Positions 9,462 to 17,570 of a stretch of DNA of 64,000 nt are shown piece after piece. Origin of the DNA: Herpetosiphonaceae bacterium (GTDB taxonomy: Bacteria > Chloroflexota > Chloroflexia > Chloroflexales > Herpetosiphonaceae). The translations under genes and the position numbers were made by a program. The stretch's first letter is position 1. The number at the start of each line of letters is the position of its first letter. Location of the stretch: positions 1 to 64,000 of the forward strand of contig JABXJS010000191.1 in assembly GCA_013538855.1 (NCBI GenBank), read 5' to 3'. The notes under the pieces were generated by a model that had not been told where the DNA came from, ran no database searches, and was given only the letters and a program-made list of their open reading frames with translations.

Positions 9462-9926
9462 CTACTGGTCCGCAGGCCACAAATCTGTATCAAACGGCCC
9501 TGATAAGGTGTGGGCAATAGTAACCTTCCTCATTGCTCCTGCGTGTGTTACTGACAAAACGAATTCAAAAGCTGGATGATCGGCGTTATTATCAAGGTAG
9601 ATATAATTGTCACTCTCTGGAAGCTTAATCATACTATCATCATCTACCTGCCAACCTGCTGCTAAGAGCGTCTTACGATACCACTGGCGAATTTCATCAG
9701 GTGCCGCAGTTGAGGTAAAGGTAGTAATACGCGTGAAATCAAGATGTTCTTTATGTTGCACAATATCGCTGTTATTGCTCGGGTAAATTGGCCGCTGTGG
9801 GTACACTGGCCGCGCAGACAACGGCCGCACGGCAGTCGTCGGTGTCGCTGTCGGCGGCTGTGGCGTGGATAGCGCGCATCCGGACAGCACAAGCAACACC
9901 ATGATCAACATTGCCCTGTTGAGCAT
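9462..9926 (-). CDS. Small lipoprotein, paralogue of the 10613-10999 gene
   Basis: The protein has 154 residues. The N terminus is a lipoprotein signal with lipobox LSGC (Cys 17), followed by a Pro/Thr-rich linker. The mature domain contains PDEIRQWYRKTLLAAGWQVD, closely matching PQEVIAWYRQVLKSAGWSNI in the protein encoded at 10613-10999, so the two are paralogues. It should sit on the outer face of the membrane; the function is unknown. GGAGG precedes the ATG. It is the last gene of a minus-strand group of five small envelope proteins. No catalytic motif is visible. Confidence 0.75.
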   Translation of the reverse strand: MLNRAMLIMVLLVLSGCALSTPQPPTATPTTAVRPLSARPVYPQRPIYPSNNSDIVQHKEHLDFTRITTFTSTAAPDEIRQWYRKTLLAAGWQVDDDSMIKLPESDNYIYLDNNADHPAFEFVLSVTHAGAMRKVTIAHTLSGPFDTDLWPADQ

Positions 9927-9989
9927 ATAACCCTCCGTATCTCAGTACTCAGTTCAGGGACCAAGCGGCGGAGCCACCCGCCGCCAAGC

Positions 9990-10181
9990 TCACCAGCCAG
10001 CGTCGCGCGGCGGACGAATCAGCAGCAGCAGCAGCGGCACGTTAAAGACACCCCAGATGAACACACTCAGGCCAAAGCCCAGCTTTTGGTAGTTCACACA
10101 CAGGAGGGCGGTGCACGGCGTGCTGATCGTCAGAATAACGATCAGCAGCTTCTTCGGCGAGTGCTGCGGCGCTTCACTCAT
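9990..10181 (-). CDS. Small two-span membrane protein
   Basis: The protein has 63 residues starting MSEAPQHSPKKLLIVILTIS. Two hydrophobic helices are separated by a short NYQKLG loop, and the tail is RPPRDAGW. Its ATG overlaps the stop of the preceding membrane-protein gene (ATGA, 10178-10181), which argues for translational coupling and a shared role. I do not recognise a family. A longer frame extends upstream in the same register, but it covers the previous gene and has no ribosome site. Confidence 0.6.
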   Translation of the reverse strand: MSEAPQHSPKKLLIVILTISTPCTALLCVNYQKLGFGLSVFIWGVFNVPLLLLLIRPPRDAGW

Positions 10182-10582
10182 TGCGCACCTCCGCCACCGC
10201 TGCGCACCTGCCGCCATGCGCGCTGGATCAGCCAAACCACCGCAATAATGGCCAGCAGACCATATATCCCAAGCTGCTGATTGTCCCGCAATAGATACAG
10301 CATCAAGCCACAGCCGAGGAACAGGGCAATCCAGCCGAGGATCGAACCTGCCACGCGCAGCGGCGACGCTGGCACAGCATCTGGGAGTCGTCGGCGATAC
10401 TGCCAGCCTAAGATGTTGATTATGGACACACCTATTACTGTCGGGAGCAATGGTTGAAGCCATTCGATCTGCACAATGCGCGACGCGGCACCTGCAACAG
10501 CAATACCAAACCCAACCCCCAGCAGCACGAGGCGCTGCTGTGCCAGCGACTGCTTGGGCGCAGGCGGCGGTGACTGATACAT
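10178..10582 (-). CDS. Four-span membrane protein, paralogue of the 11064-11471 gene
   Basis: The protein has 134 residues starting MYQSPPPAPKQSLAQQRLVL. The paralogue at 11064-11471 starts MYQAPPPAPKQRLALRP and has the same pattern of spans: two helices, a basic RRR cytoplasmic loop, then two more. AAAGGA lies upstream of the ATG. It is followed by the coupled 63-residue membrane protein and preceded by a lipoprotein gene. Membrane-protein and lipoprotein genes alternate here, which suggests duplication of a two-gene cassette. The function is unknown. Confidence 0.65.
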   Translation of the reverse strand: MYQSPPPAPKQSLAQQRLVLLGVGFGIAVAGAASRIVQIEWLQPLLPTVIGVSIINILGWQYRRRLPDAVPASPLRVAGSILGWIALFLGCGLMLYLLRDNQQLGIYGLLAIIAVVWLIQRAWRQVRSGGGGAQ

Positions 10583-10612
10583 GGTTTTTTCCTTTCTCTC
10601 ATACGTGTGGAT

Positions 10613-10999
10613 TTAGCGACAGTGATCTTGTTCGTGCAGCACATACACGACGGTGCCTTTGTCAGTTGCCTGTACTGCTACCTGCACACTGTACATATTG
10701 GCGCAGTCTTTATAGCTATCAGCGCGGAGAAGCTGCACGTCCGGCTCTCGGATATTGGACCAACCCGCTGATTTGAGCACTTGGCGATACCACGCGATCA
10801 CCTCCTGCGGCGTGTCCGGCGTGAGAAACACCGTGTGATCAAGCACCGTTGTCAGTGGTTCTGGCTCCAACGGGCTTGGAAACTTGGTCAGATCAACGTT
10901 CGCAGCTAGCACTGTGGGATAGGACGGCACAGCCGGGTTAATGGTTCCACATGCCATCAACAGCAGCAACACGATCAACAGCCACATACACTTGTACAT
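10613..10999 (-). CDS. Small lipoprotein, paralogue of the 9462-9926 gene
   Basis: The protein has 128 residues from the ATG at 10999, which has an AGGGAGAGTGAG ribosome site. A hydrophobic signal ends in lipobox LMAC, so it is probably acylated at that Cys. The mature part carries the TPDTPQEVIAWYRQVLKSAGW block shared in pattern with the protein at 9462-9926, and two further cysteines near the C terminus that could form a disulfide. The frame is open much further upstream, but that part is Cys/Arg-rich shadow sequence of the neighbouring gene. The function is unknown. Confidence 0.7.
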   Translation of the reverse strand: MYKCMWLLIVLLLLMACGTINPAVPSYPTVLAANVDLTKFPSPLEPEPLTTVLDHTVFLTPDTPQEVIAWYRQVLKSAGWSNIREPDVQLLRADSYKDCANMYSVQVAVQATDKGTVVYVLHEQDHCR

Positions 11000-11063
11000 A
11001 CACTCACTCTCCCTGGCTATGTAAATGAAGGTTGGTAAGCCTGGACTGCGCCCCACACCTGTG

Positions 11064-11471
11064 CTAGCGCGGACGATCCTGGCGATGAAACACGTAGATG
11101 ATTCCAAACACCAGCACAAAGAGCGGCAGCCGCAGCGACGGCAGCAGCGCCTCGGCAGCGCGCAGCCAGTACAGCAGCAGGCCCGAGCCAGCCACAAAGA
11201 GCGCAAGCACGCCAAACGGCAGCAGACGCTGCGGCAGCGCCAGCACAGGCGGCACAATGCCTGCTTCGGCCTGCGCGTGACGGCGCATCAACCAGAAAAA
11301 GAGAAGCATGCTGCATGTGTACAATGTCAGCGCGCACCATAAGGCCAGCCACTCCGGCTGCATGATGCTGCTCACCAGCTGTGCGCCAGCGAACACAAAG
11401 ACAAACCAGAGCAGCAGGGTCGGCCGCAGCGCCAGCCGCTGTTTGGGTGCTGGGGGCGGAGCTTGATACAT
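11064..11471 (-). CDS. Four-span membrane protein, paralogue of the 10178-10582 gene
   Basis: The protein has 135 residues. It starts MYQAPPPAPKQRL, then has two hydrophobic helices, a loop with RRHAQAEAG, and two more helices ending IIYVFHRQDRPR. I chose the ATG at 11471 over an in-frame ATG at 11498 because it aligns with the start of the paralogue and has AAAGGTG upstream. It is the first gene of the minus-strand envelope group reaching down to 9462. No known domain is recognised. Confidence 0.65.
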   Translation of the reverse strand: MYQAPPPAPKQRLALRPTLLLWFVFVFAGAQLVSSIMQPEWLALWCALTLYTCSMLLFFWLMRRHAQAEAGIVPPVLALPQRLLPFGVLALFVAGSGLLLYWLRAAEALLPSLRLPLFVLVFGIIYVFHRQDRPR

Positions 11472-11572
11472 TGGTGCACCTTTCTCTCTCAGGCACAAAC
11501 AACCTACGCCGTGTTAGGACAGCGCAATTATAGCTTAATACCGTTTCGCCTTGCACATCCCATATTCTGGGT

Positions 11573-11589
11573 GCAGGGTGAAACCCTGC
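11573..11589. other. Short hairpin upstream of the small envelope genes
   Basis: A perfect 7-bp stem (GCAGGGT / ACCCTGC) with a GAA loop lies in the 11499-11708 gap, between the minus-strand molybdoenzyme gene and the envelope group. Its role is unknown; the gap holds no gene. Confidence 0.35.
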
Positions 11590-11622
11590 CGGAGGCGTGG
11601 GACTGCGCCCCAAACCGCCTGT

Positions 11623-11643
11623 CCAGGCAGCGTCTCCAACGTG
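11623..11643. repeat. Short direct repeat, right copy
   Basis: Matches 9361-9381 at 19 of 21 bases. Confidence 0.6.
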
Positions 11644-11708
11644 AATTGGTTTAACAAGCAAACGGCGGCGCAGCACGTGGCTGCGTCGCCGTCGTAGTGC
11701 AGGGTCTG

Positions 11709-12767
11709 TTACTGTACGATCACACGGGCCACAAAGTTGGCGGTCTGGCCGTCGGAGCCGTCGGCGTCCTCGGTGTCCTGCTGGGTGCCGTCGCTAACGT
11801 AGGCGCGCGCGGTCACGCGGTAGGTGCCCGCCTTGGCCGGCGTCCACAGGTACTGCCACAGCGTCCACTCGTGCGGCGTGGGCGGGCTGTTGATCTGCGC
11901 GTCGCTCCAGGTTGCGCCGTCGTCGGTGCTCACCTCGACCCGGCTGATCGGCTGGTCGCCGTCGAGGGCCACGCCGGCGATCACGGTGGGGCCAAGCGGC
12001 ACCTTGGCCGTGTCCTCGCCGCGGTTGACGCGCTGATCCTGCACCTGGCGCACCATGCTGTGCAGCATAATCTCGGCGGTGTTGGACCAGCCGCGCTTCT
12101 CCCAGTAGCCCAGCGCTGGCTCGTCGATGGCGGTCATGCTCAGCAGCCACTTGGGCTGCTTCTGGCCATACTTGCCGGGAATGATGATGCGCAGCGGCGC
12201 GCCGTGGTCGTCGGGCAGGTACTCGCCGTTCATCGAGTGCGCCAGCAGCACGTCGGGCTGGCCCACGCGCTCGATCGGCAGCGTGGTGACATAGCCGTCG
12301 CCGCAGCCAAAGCGCCACTCGACCGCCGCTGGCAGCACGCCGCCGTACAGCTTGGTGATCTCGCTCCATAGCACGCCGGTCCACTCGATGTTGCCGATCT
12401 GCGTGCCGCCCACCTGGTTGCCGATGCACTCCATCGTCGTCACGGCGGTAGTCTGCGGCAGGGCCAGGAAGTCGCTGTGCTTGAGCGAGATCGGCTTCCG
12501 CACCGAGCCATCGACCTTGAACGTCCAGCTGGCGCGATCCAGGTGCGCGACGCTGCTGTAGTACTGCTTGTAGAGGTCTTCAATCGAGGTCAAAATGCGC
12601 TCTGGCAGCGGCGGCAGGCTGGCAGTGCCGGCATCGACCGTCGGCGCGATCAGCGGCTGCGGCGCGCCAGGATCGCCGCCGCAGCCCTCCAGCAGCGGCA
12701 GCACCAGCAGCGCCATCCCGCCGCCGCCGAGCGCGCGCAAAAAGTTGCGTCGTGAAAGATTTGGCAT
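11709..12767 (-). CDS. Sulfite oxidase-family molybdopterin protein with Tat signal
   Basis: The protein has 352 residues. The N terminus SRRNFLRALGGGG is a twin-arginine signal, so the cofactor-loaded protein is exported folded; LLEGC nearby could also be a lipobox. Residues about 75-235 form the oxidoreductase molybdopterin-binding domain, with C114 in TTMECIGNQVGG as the expected Mo ligand. Residues about 250-350 resemble the Mo-co dimerisation domain (VSTDDGATWSDA, then an EWTLWQYLW motif). There is no heme domain, so electrons must go to a separate acceptor. It may oxidise sulfite or act as an MsrP-like reductase; dimerisation-domain architecture favours the former. AAGGAG precedes the ATG. 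Confidence 0.85.
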   Translation of the reverse strand: MPNLSRRNFLRALGGGGMALLVLPLLEGCGGDPGAPQPLIAPTVDAGTASLPPLPERILTSIEDLYKQYYSSVAHLDRASWTFKVDGSVRKPISLKHSDFLALPQTTAVTTMECIGNQVGGTQIGNIEWTGVLWSEITKLYGGVLPAAVEWRFGCGDGYVTTLPIERVGQPDVLLAHSMNGEYLPDDHGAPLRIIIPGKYGQKQPKWLLSMTAIDEPALGYWEKRGWSNTAEIMLHSMVRQVQDQRVNRGEDTAKVPLGPTVIAGVALDGDQPISRVEVSTDDGATWSDAQINSPPTPHEWTLWQYLWTPAKAGTYRVTARAYVSDGTQQDTEDADGSDGQTANFVARVIVQ

Positions 12768-12958
12768 CGTTGTGCTCCTTTTTGTTCATGATAGCGCGCA
12801 CAATCGAGGCCACCAGCCTGCAAAGCTAAAGTTTTGCTAAACACTTTCCTTGGCGCTAGCCGTGGCGCGCAGACGCTGCGACCTAGCGCTCACGCGCACA
12901 GTATGGCAGCGCCTGCGTAGATGTACGCCGCTGGCCGCTACAGCGGATGCGTCGCCAG

Positions 12959-14311
12959 CTAGAAGCCCGCTGGTCGCCGGAAACCACCGCCCAGCGCCGC
13001 AATGGCCTTGGCCGCGCTAAGCAGCCGCGCCTCGCCCCAGCGCTGAGCCACCAGCTGCACGCCGATGGGCAGCCCGGCGCTATCGTGCGCCCACGGCAGC
13101 ACCAGCGCCGGATGGCCGGTGTAGTTGAAGAGCGCGCTGTGCGCGTTGCCCAGCCAGTAGTCCACCGCCTGGCCATCGACGGTCAGCGGCGCTCCTGGCG
13201 CGCAGTGATGAATCGCCGTGGTCAGCGCCGCCGGGCACAGCAAAACATCCCAGGCGCTGAAGATCTGCTCCCAGGCGCGGATCGCCTGATCGCGCACGTC
13301 GAGCGCCTCTAGGTACTCAGCGAGCGTGGCCGGGCGCTCCTGCGGCTGCAAGGCCCCGATCAGCATCCCGATCAGCGCGCCGATGCGCTCGCCGTCGATT
13401 GCAGGTAGCGGCGGCGTCGCCACCAGCGCGCCCGCCTGCTCCAGCCGCTGGGCCAGGTCATCAAGCGCGCTCCGAATATCAGCGGCCACTGGCAGGCCGC
13501 CAAACGTCGGCGCATAAGCGACGCGCAGCTCAGCCAGCGCCTGCTCAGGCGCACGGTCGAGCGGCACTGGCGGCACCTCGGTGTCGCGCTGGTCGGGGCC
13601 AGCGATCAGCGCGTGCACCAGCGCCACATCCTCGATGCTGCGCGCCAGCGGGCCGATGCAGGTCATAATGCGCAGGTTGCGCGGCGGCTGGTGCGGGTCA
13701 GGGAAGAAGCCCGCCTGCGACACGCGATGCTCGGTCGGCTTGAGGCCATAGACGCCGCAGAAGTGCGCCGGAATGCGGATCGATCCCGCCAGATCGCTGC
13801 CCACATCGAAGGGCGTCAGACCGGCCGCCACCGCCGCTGCCGCGCCGCCGCTCGATCCGCCGGGAGCGCGCTGCGTATCCCATGGGTTGTTTGTGCGCCC
13901 AAAGATGGGATTATCCGACTGGAGCGGGTCGCCGAGCAGCTCATGGACGTTGGTCTTGCCCATTAAGATGCCGCCGGCCGCCTTCAGTCGCGCTGTCACT
14001 GTGCTGTCGTAGGTTGGCACATGATCCAGCGGTGCAAAGCCCATCGTCGTGCGCACGCCAGCTGTAGCATGGCCGTCCTTGAGCGTGAAGGGCACGCCGT
14101 GCAGCGCGCCCCACAGCTCGCCGCGTGCGAGCGCCGCATCCGCCGCCGCCGCCTGCATGCGCGCCGCATCAGCGTTGAGCACACACACCGCATTGAGCGC
14201 GTGGTTATGCTGCTCAATCTGCGCTAGGTGCGCCTCGAGCGCTGCCTGGGCTGTGGTCTCGCCAGCGCGAATCGCCGCCGCCAGCGCCGTTGTGCTTGCA
14301 AACATGTCCAT
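12959..14311 (-). CDS. Amidase signature family hydrolase
   Basis: The protein has 450 residues. The amidase Ser-cisSer-Lys triad is complete: K78 in FTLKDG, S153 in PGGSSGG and S177 in GSDLAGSIRIPA. The enzyme hydrolyses a carboxylic amide to acid and ammonia in the cytoplasm; the substrate is unknown. I chose the ATG at 14311 because GGGAGGAG precedes it; another ATG lies two codons later and the frame opens at 14362 inside the upstream gene. It starts 25 bases after the MerR-type regulator ends, so the two are probably one transcript. GatA of the tRNA amidotransferase is less likely because gatB/gatC are absent. Confidence 0.87.
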   Translation of the reverse strand: MDMFASTTALAAAIRAGETTAQAALEAHLAQIEQHNHALNAVCVLNADAARMQAAAADAALARGELWGALHGVPFTLKDGHATAGVRTTMGFAPLDHVPTYDSTVTARLKAAGGILMGKTNVHELLGDPLQSDNPIFGRTNNPWDTQRAPGGSSGGAAAAVAAGLTPFDVGSDLAGSIRIPAHFCGVYGLKPTEHRVSQAGFFPDPHQPPRNLRIMTCIGPLARSIEDVALVHALIAGPDQRDTEVPPVPLDRAPEQALAELRVAYAPTFGGLPVAADIRSALDDLAQRLEQAGALVATPPLPAIDGERIGALIGMLIGALQPQERPATLAEYLEALDVRDQAIRAWEQIFSAWDVLLCPAALTTAIHHCAPGAPLTVDGQAVDYWLGNAHSALFNYTGHPALVLPWAHDSAGLPIGVQLVAQRWGEARLLSAAKAIAALGGGFRRPAGF

Positions 14312-14336
14312 CGTTGATTGCTCCTCCCAAGTTGGT

Positions 14337-15155
14337 TTAGGTCGCTGTCTCCACTGCCGCAATCGGCAGCTGAATCTCCGTGAGATAGGCGGTTGGATCA
14401 GTGGTGTGTACCACGCTGCGGTGGTAGATCTCGCGGCAGGGACCAGCTACGCCGTAGCCGCTGGTCGCCAGCCACTGGTGCAGCGCCGCGTAGGCGCTGC
14501 CGATGCCCGCATAGTCGCCGCGATGCAGCACGCAGGCCACCTGCTCGCCGCCAGCAAAGCGCTCGACGGTGAGCGGCGACAGCGCTGACGGAAGCGCGAT
14601 CACCGGCGCACCGACAAACAGGTCGATGCAGGCATCGGTCACGGCAAAGTAGATGTGCACCGCTGGTCCCGCTGGCACGAGGGCCTGCTGCTCAAAGTGG
14701 CGCAGCGCCGCCTGCGCCAGCGGGCCAATCTCTGCGCGCACGGCGATGCTGCGGCGCAGGCCAATCAGCGTTAGCGGCTCGGTGCACTTGAGCGCCACAT
14801 CGTAGGGCGGGGCTTGGCTGGCGCTGGTCAACAGCTCCATCCGTGCGAGCAGCCGCTGTAGCCGCGCCTGCTCGTCGATCACGACCTGCTGCTGGGCAGT
14901 GACGCGCTGGCGCAGCAGCGCCTCGATCGCCTTGGCATCGTAGGTTTGCAGCAGCCGGGCGATCTCCGCCAGGGCCAAGCCGCAGTCCTTGAGCGCCTGA
15001 ATGCGTATCATCGTCGCCAGCTGCGCAATGTCGTACAGGCGATAGCCGCTCGCTGGGTCGATGTGGGCTGGCTGCAGCAGGCCCAGCGCGTCGTAGTGGC
15101 GCAGCGTCTTCAGCGATACCTGGCTCAGCCGCGCAAACTCACCAATTTTGAGCAT
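14337..15155 (-). CDS. MerR-family transcription regulator with GyrI-like effector domain
   Basis: The protein has 272 residues. Residues 1-70 form the MerR winged helix (MLKIGEFARLSQVSLKTLRHYDALGLL, including the RHYDALGLL turn), followed by a coiled-coil linker to about 110. Residues about 120-265 resemble the GyrI/BmrR-type effector domain, which binds lipophilic drugs. No metal-binding cysteines of metal-sensing MerR proteins are present, so a small-molecule ligand is expected. GGAGG precedes the ATG. It lies directly upstream of the amidase and may autoregulate that transcript. Confidence 0.85.
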   Translation of the reverse strand: MLKIGEFARLSQVSLKTLRHYDALGLLQPAHIDPASGYRLYDIAQLATMIRIQALKDCGLALAEIARLLQTYDAKAIEALLRQRVTAQQQVVIDEQARLQRLLARMELLTSASQAPPYDVALKCTEPLTLIGLRRSIAVRAEIGPLAQAALRHFEQQALVPAGPAVHIYFAVTDACIDLFVGAPVIALPSALSPLTVERFAGGEQVACVLHRGDYAGIGSAYAALHQWLATSGYGVAGPCREIYHRSVVHTTDPTAYLTEIQLPIAAVETAT

Positions 15156-15224
15156 CGTGTCCTCCGTCGTACGCTCAGCATAAACCCTCCCCCGAGGGCA
15201 AGGTCAAGCCTCAGCTCAATCCTG

Positions 15225-15393
15225 TCGAACCGCTGCGTCGTGGTTGGAACGCACGCCTGCGCAGCGTAGCCGCAACGCCCCTGACGGGTGCCTGTGCCAG
15301 CCCGCTCGCTGGGCCGTGACTTGCGCCAGCACAAGCGCTTAGTTCGAACCACTGCGCCGTGGTTGGAACGCACGCCTGCGCAGCGTAGCCGCA
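15225..15393. repeat. Direct repeat of about 50 bases, 119-base period
   Basis: A block beginning TCGAACC and ending with GCGCAGCGTAGCCGCA occurs at 15225-15274 and 15344-15393 with few mismatches; its last 36 bases are almost identical. The CGTGGTTG core resembles cores in the 5761-6212 array. The remaining gap, 15156-15705, shows no gene I can support; frames across 15442-15815 look like low-complexity shadows. Confidence 0.75.
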
Positions 15394-15705
15394 GCTGTGG
15401 GCAGGCGCTCGTTGGCGGTGCGACTCTAGCGCTGGCGTGGATTAGCAAGAAGATTGGTACTGAGGCGACCACGGCGTTGAGAACGCTACCATGCGCTGGG
15501 TACGTGTGGCGCAGCAGGCCACGTTGCGGAGAAGGTGCGGCAGCCGCAGCGCAGCGTCGTCAGCGCCCAAGGCCGGGTCGAGACAGCAACGCAGCAGGCC
15601 CGCGGCTGAGCCGCCGCCCACGACCACTGACGATTCTTTTTCAATCACCAGCAAGGCCAGCGCGGCCAAGCAGCCCGGCGTTGCGCGCCACAGCCCCGGC
15701 AGCCG

Positions 15706-16683
15706 CTAGCGCAGCGCCTGCCGCCAGTACGCAGCAGCGGCCACAAGCTCCTGCGCCCACTGAAAATGGCCATCGGTGCGCGGATCAGGTGCGCGCGCGT
15801 AGAGGTTTGCGGTGATGATCGCGTTGGCGAGCAGAAATTGAAAAAACTGCGCATGGTCACCGGCGGGGATGCGCTCAAGGACTGCGGGCAGGAGCGCTGC
15901 GCGAATGCTGCGGCGCTGCTGGTCGTACATGCGATAGTAGCCAAAGGCCAGCGCCACATCAAGCAGATAGGGGCCAAACAGCGTGAACGAGCCGAAGTCG
16001 ATCACCCCACACACCTGCGTGGCCGCAGCATTGACGAGCACATTGCCAGGAAAAAAGTCGCCATGCACCAGCACGCCTGGCGCGCTAGGCGCTGCGCGAA
16101 TAGCCGCGAGCAACGCATCGGCCTTGTCGCCAAAGCGTGGATCAGCGGCGGTAAAAAACCGGCCGACCTGATCGAGCTTGCTTTGCAGCAGCGCGGCATA
16201 GAATTCGGCAAAGCTTTGGCTGGCCGTGCTGCTTATGCCAGCCGCATCAAACAGCAGATAGGTCTGCGGCGGGGTGCGCAGCGCTAGCGCTTGGATCTGA
16301 AACACCGTATCCAGGTAGAGCGTCTCAGCGTGCCGCAGCGCTGGGCCATCCAGCGTCGGCAGGATGGCCGCCAAGGGCTGGCCGCTGATGCGCTCTTCGA
16401 CGAGCGCCACCAGCGTATTGTGCTGAACGACATCGAGAATACGCGGCAGCTTAAACGGCACATGCTCGGCCTGCACGTTGGCGTAAAACGCCTTGAGCGT
16501 GTTAAAATATTCGCTCCGCTCTGCTGCGGCATAGAGCTTGACCAGGCGCTCAGCATCAAGCGCATACACCTCTGCCTCCGTACCGGCGGCCAACAGCGTC
16601 GGCTCCACAACGCCCAGCCGCGCCAGCAGGGCGCTGCGATCGTGCGGCATAATGGCGGTGACATCGGCTCTGCTCAGGGGCAT
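15706..16683 (-). CDS. Aminoglycoside phosphotransferase (APH/choline kinase-like) family protein
   Basis: The protein has 325 residues. The catalytic Brenner motif HGDFFPGN is at 207-214 and the metal-binding D229 in VIDFG follows, as in APH-fold small-molecule kinases. K49 in AERLVKLY is the likely ATP-contact lysine, after a GTEAEVY nucleotide loop. It should phosphorylate a hydroxyl of a small molecule in the cytoplasm; the substrate cannot be inferred and antibiotic resistance is only one possibility. I chose the ATG at 16683 (AAGGA upstream) rather than the far upstream frame opening at 16812. Confidence 0.82.
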   Translation of the reverse strand: MPLSRADVTAIMPHDRSALLARLGVVEPTLLAAGTEAEVYALDAERLVKLYAAAERSEYFNTLKAFYANVQAEHVPFKLPRILDVVQHNTLVALVEERISGQPLAAILPTLDGPALRHAETLYLDTVFQIQALALRTPPQTYLLFDAAGISSTASQSFAEFYAALLQSKLDQVGRFFTAADPRFGDKADALLAAIRAAPSAPGVLVHGDFFPGNVLVNAAATQVCGVIDFGSFTLFGPYLLDVALAFGYYRMYDQQRRSIRAALLPAVLERIPAGDHAQFFQFLLANAIITANLYARAPDPRTDGHFQWAQELVAAAAYWRQALR

Positions 16684-16762
16684 CGGTGTGTTCCTTGCGC
16701 ATGAACGGTGGCAGCACGGGCCGCTGGCGCTTGCGAGCGGCCCGCGTGGAGCACGTCGAGGC

Positions 16763-17461
16763 TTAGCGGCGCACAGCGGAGATGGTGCCGCTCCAGAACC
16801 AGGGCTGCACATCGTCGAGGGTCAGGCGGGCCTGCTGCAGGGCGCGGGCGAGCAGCTGGGCCTGATCGGGCGGCAGCGCGTCGAGCCACATCTCCTCCTT
16901 GTCGATGCGGAAGCGGCTGAGGCCCACCTCGCGCAGCAGCTCGGTAACATCGCGCTCGCTGTAGAAGCGCACCGAGCCGACGATGATCTGGCCCATCACA
17001 TCGGTGACAAACGAGCGGCCTGGCTCCTCGTCGGGCAGCAGCAGCGTGCGTAGCAGCAGGTGGCCGTTGGCGGCGAGGCCGGCGGCCAGGTACTCGACAA
17101 ACTCGCGCTCGTCGGCCATGAACTGCAGCACCTGGGTGGCGAGCAGCAGGTCGACGCCATCGCTGGGCAGGGCGAAGTCGCGCCAGTCGCTGACAAAAAA
17201 GCGCACGTTGGGCTGGTTGGCGGCGGCGCGCTGGGCGCGCTCGATCTGGGCCGGGGAAATATCGATGCCGATCACCTCGGCGCTGGGGTAGGCCTGCGCC
17301 AAGGCCAGCGCCGCCTGCCCCTGGCCGCAGCCGAGATCGAAGATGCGCGCCCGCTCCTGCAACGAACGGGCGCGCGCCAACGTTAATATATCGTCTGTTC
17401 GTACAAACACAGTCCCCTCCGGCAGTTTGGCGTAGAAGTCGAGCAGCCGTTGATGATTCAT
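16763..17461 (-). CDS. Class I SAM-dependent methyltransferase
   Basis: The protein has 232 residues. Motif I is DLGCGQG at 42-48, followed by VIGIDISPAQIERAQ, in which the acidic residue binds the SAM ribose, and by GVDLLLATQVLQFM. The C-terminal half contains FYSERDVTELLREVGLSRF, a pattern common in small-molecule methyltransferases of the Methyltransf_11/25 type. The acceptor is unknown. The ATG at 17461 has AAAGG upstream and is preferred over one at 17485. It is divergent from the ABC exporter and may be linked to it through the shared 109-base spacer. Confidence 0.8.
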   Translation of the reverse strand: MNHQRLLDFYAKLPEGTVFVRTDDILTLARARSLQERARIFDLGCGQGQAALALAQAYPSAEVIGIDISPAQIERAQRAAANQPNVRFFVSDWRDFALPSDGVDLLLATQVLQFMADEREFVEYLAAGLAANGHLLLRTLLLPDEEPGRSFVTDVMGQIIVGSVRFYSERDVTELLREVGLSRFRIDKEEMWLDALPPDQAQLLARALQQARLTLDDVQPWFWSGTISAVRR

Positions 17462-17501
17462 GCGGACCTTTCTCTTTGTATGCACAACGCAGTGTAACTG
17501 A

Positions 17502-17530
17502 TTGTCTTAACGACAAAGATTTGGTATTGT
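17502..17530 (+). promoter_or_regulatory. Probable promoter of the ABC-2 exporter operon
   Basis: TTGTCT at 17502-17507 and TATTGT at 17525-17530 are separated by 17 bases and lie 40 bases before the ABC ATPase start. TTGTC/GACAA (17502-17506 and 17512-17516) also form a short inverted repeat over the -35 box that could bind a regulator. Confidence 0.5.
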
Positions 17531-17570
17531 GGCACGCGGATCAACACCAGCACCACAATCAGGAGGAACA

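Noticed and set aside
15442-15815. Frames in the gap before the APH-family gene
   Set aside because: They lack ribosome sites and known motifs and overlap in conflicting phases; no support.
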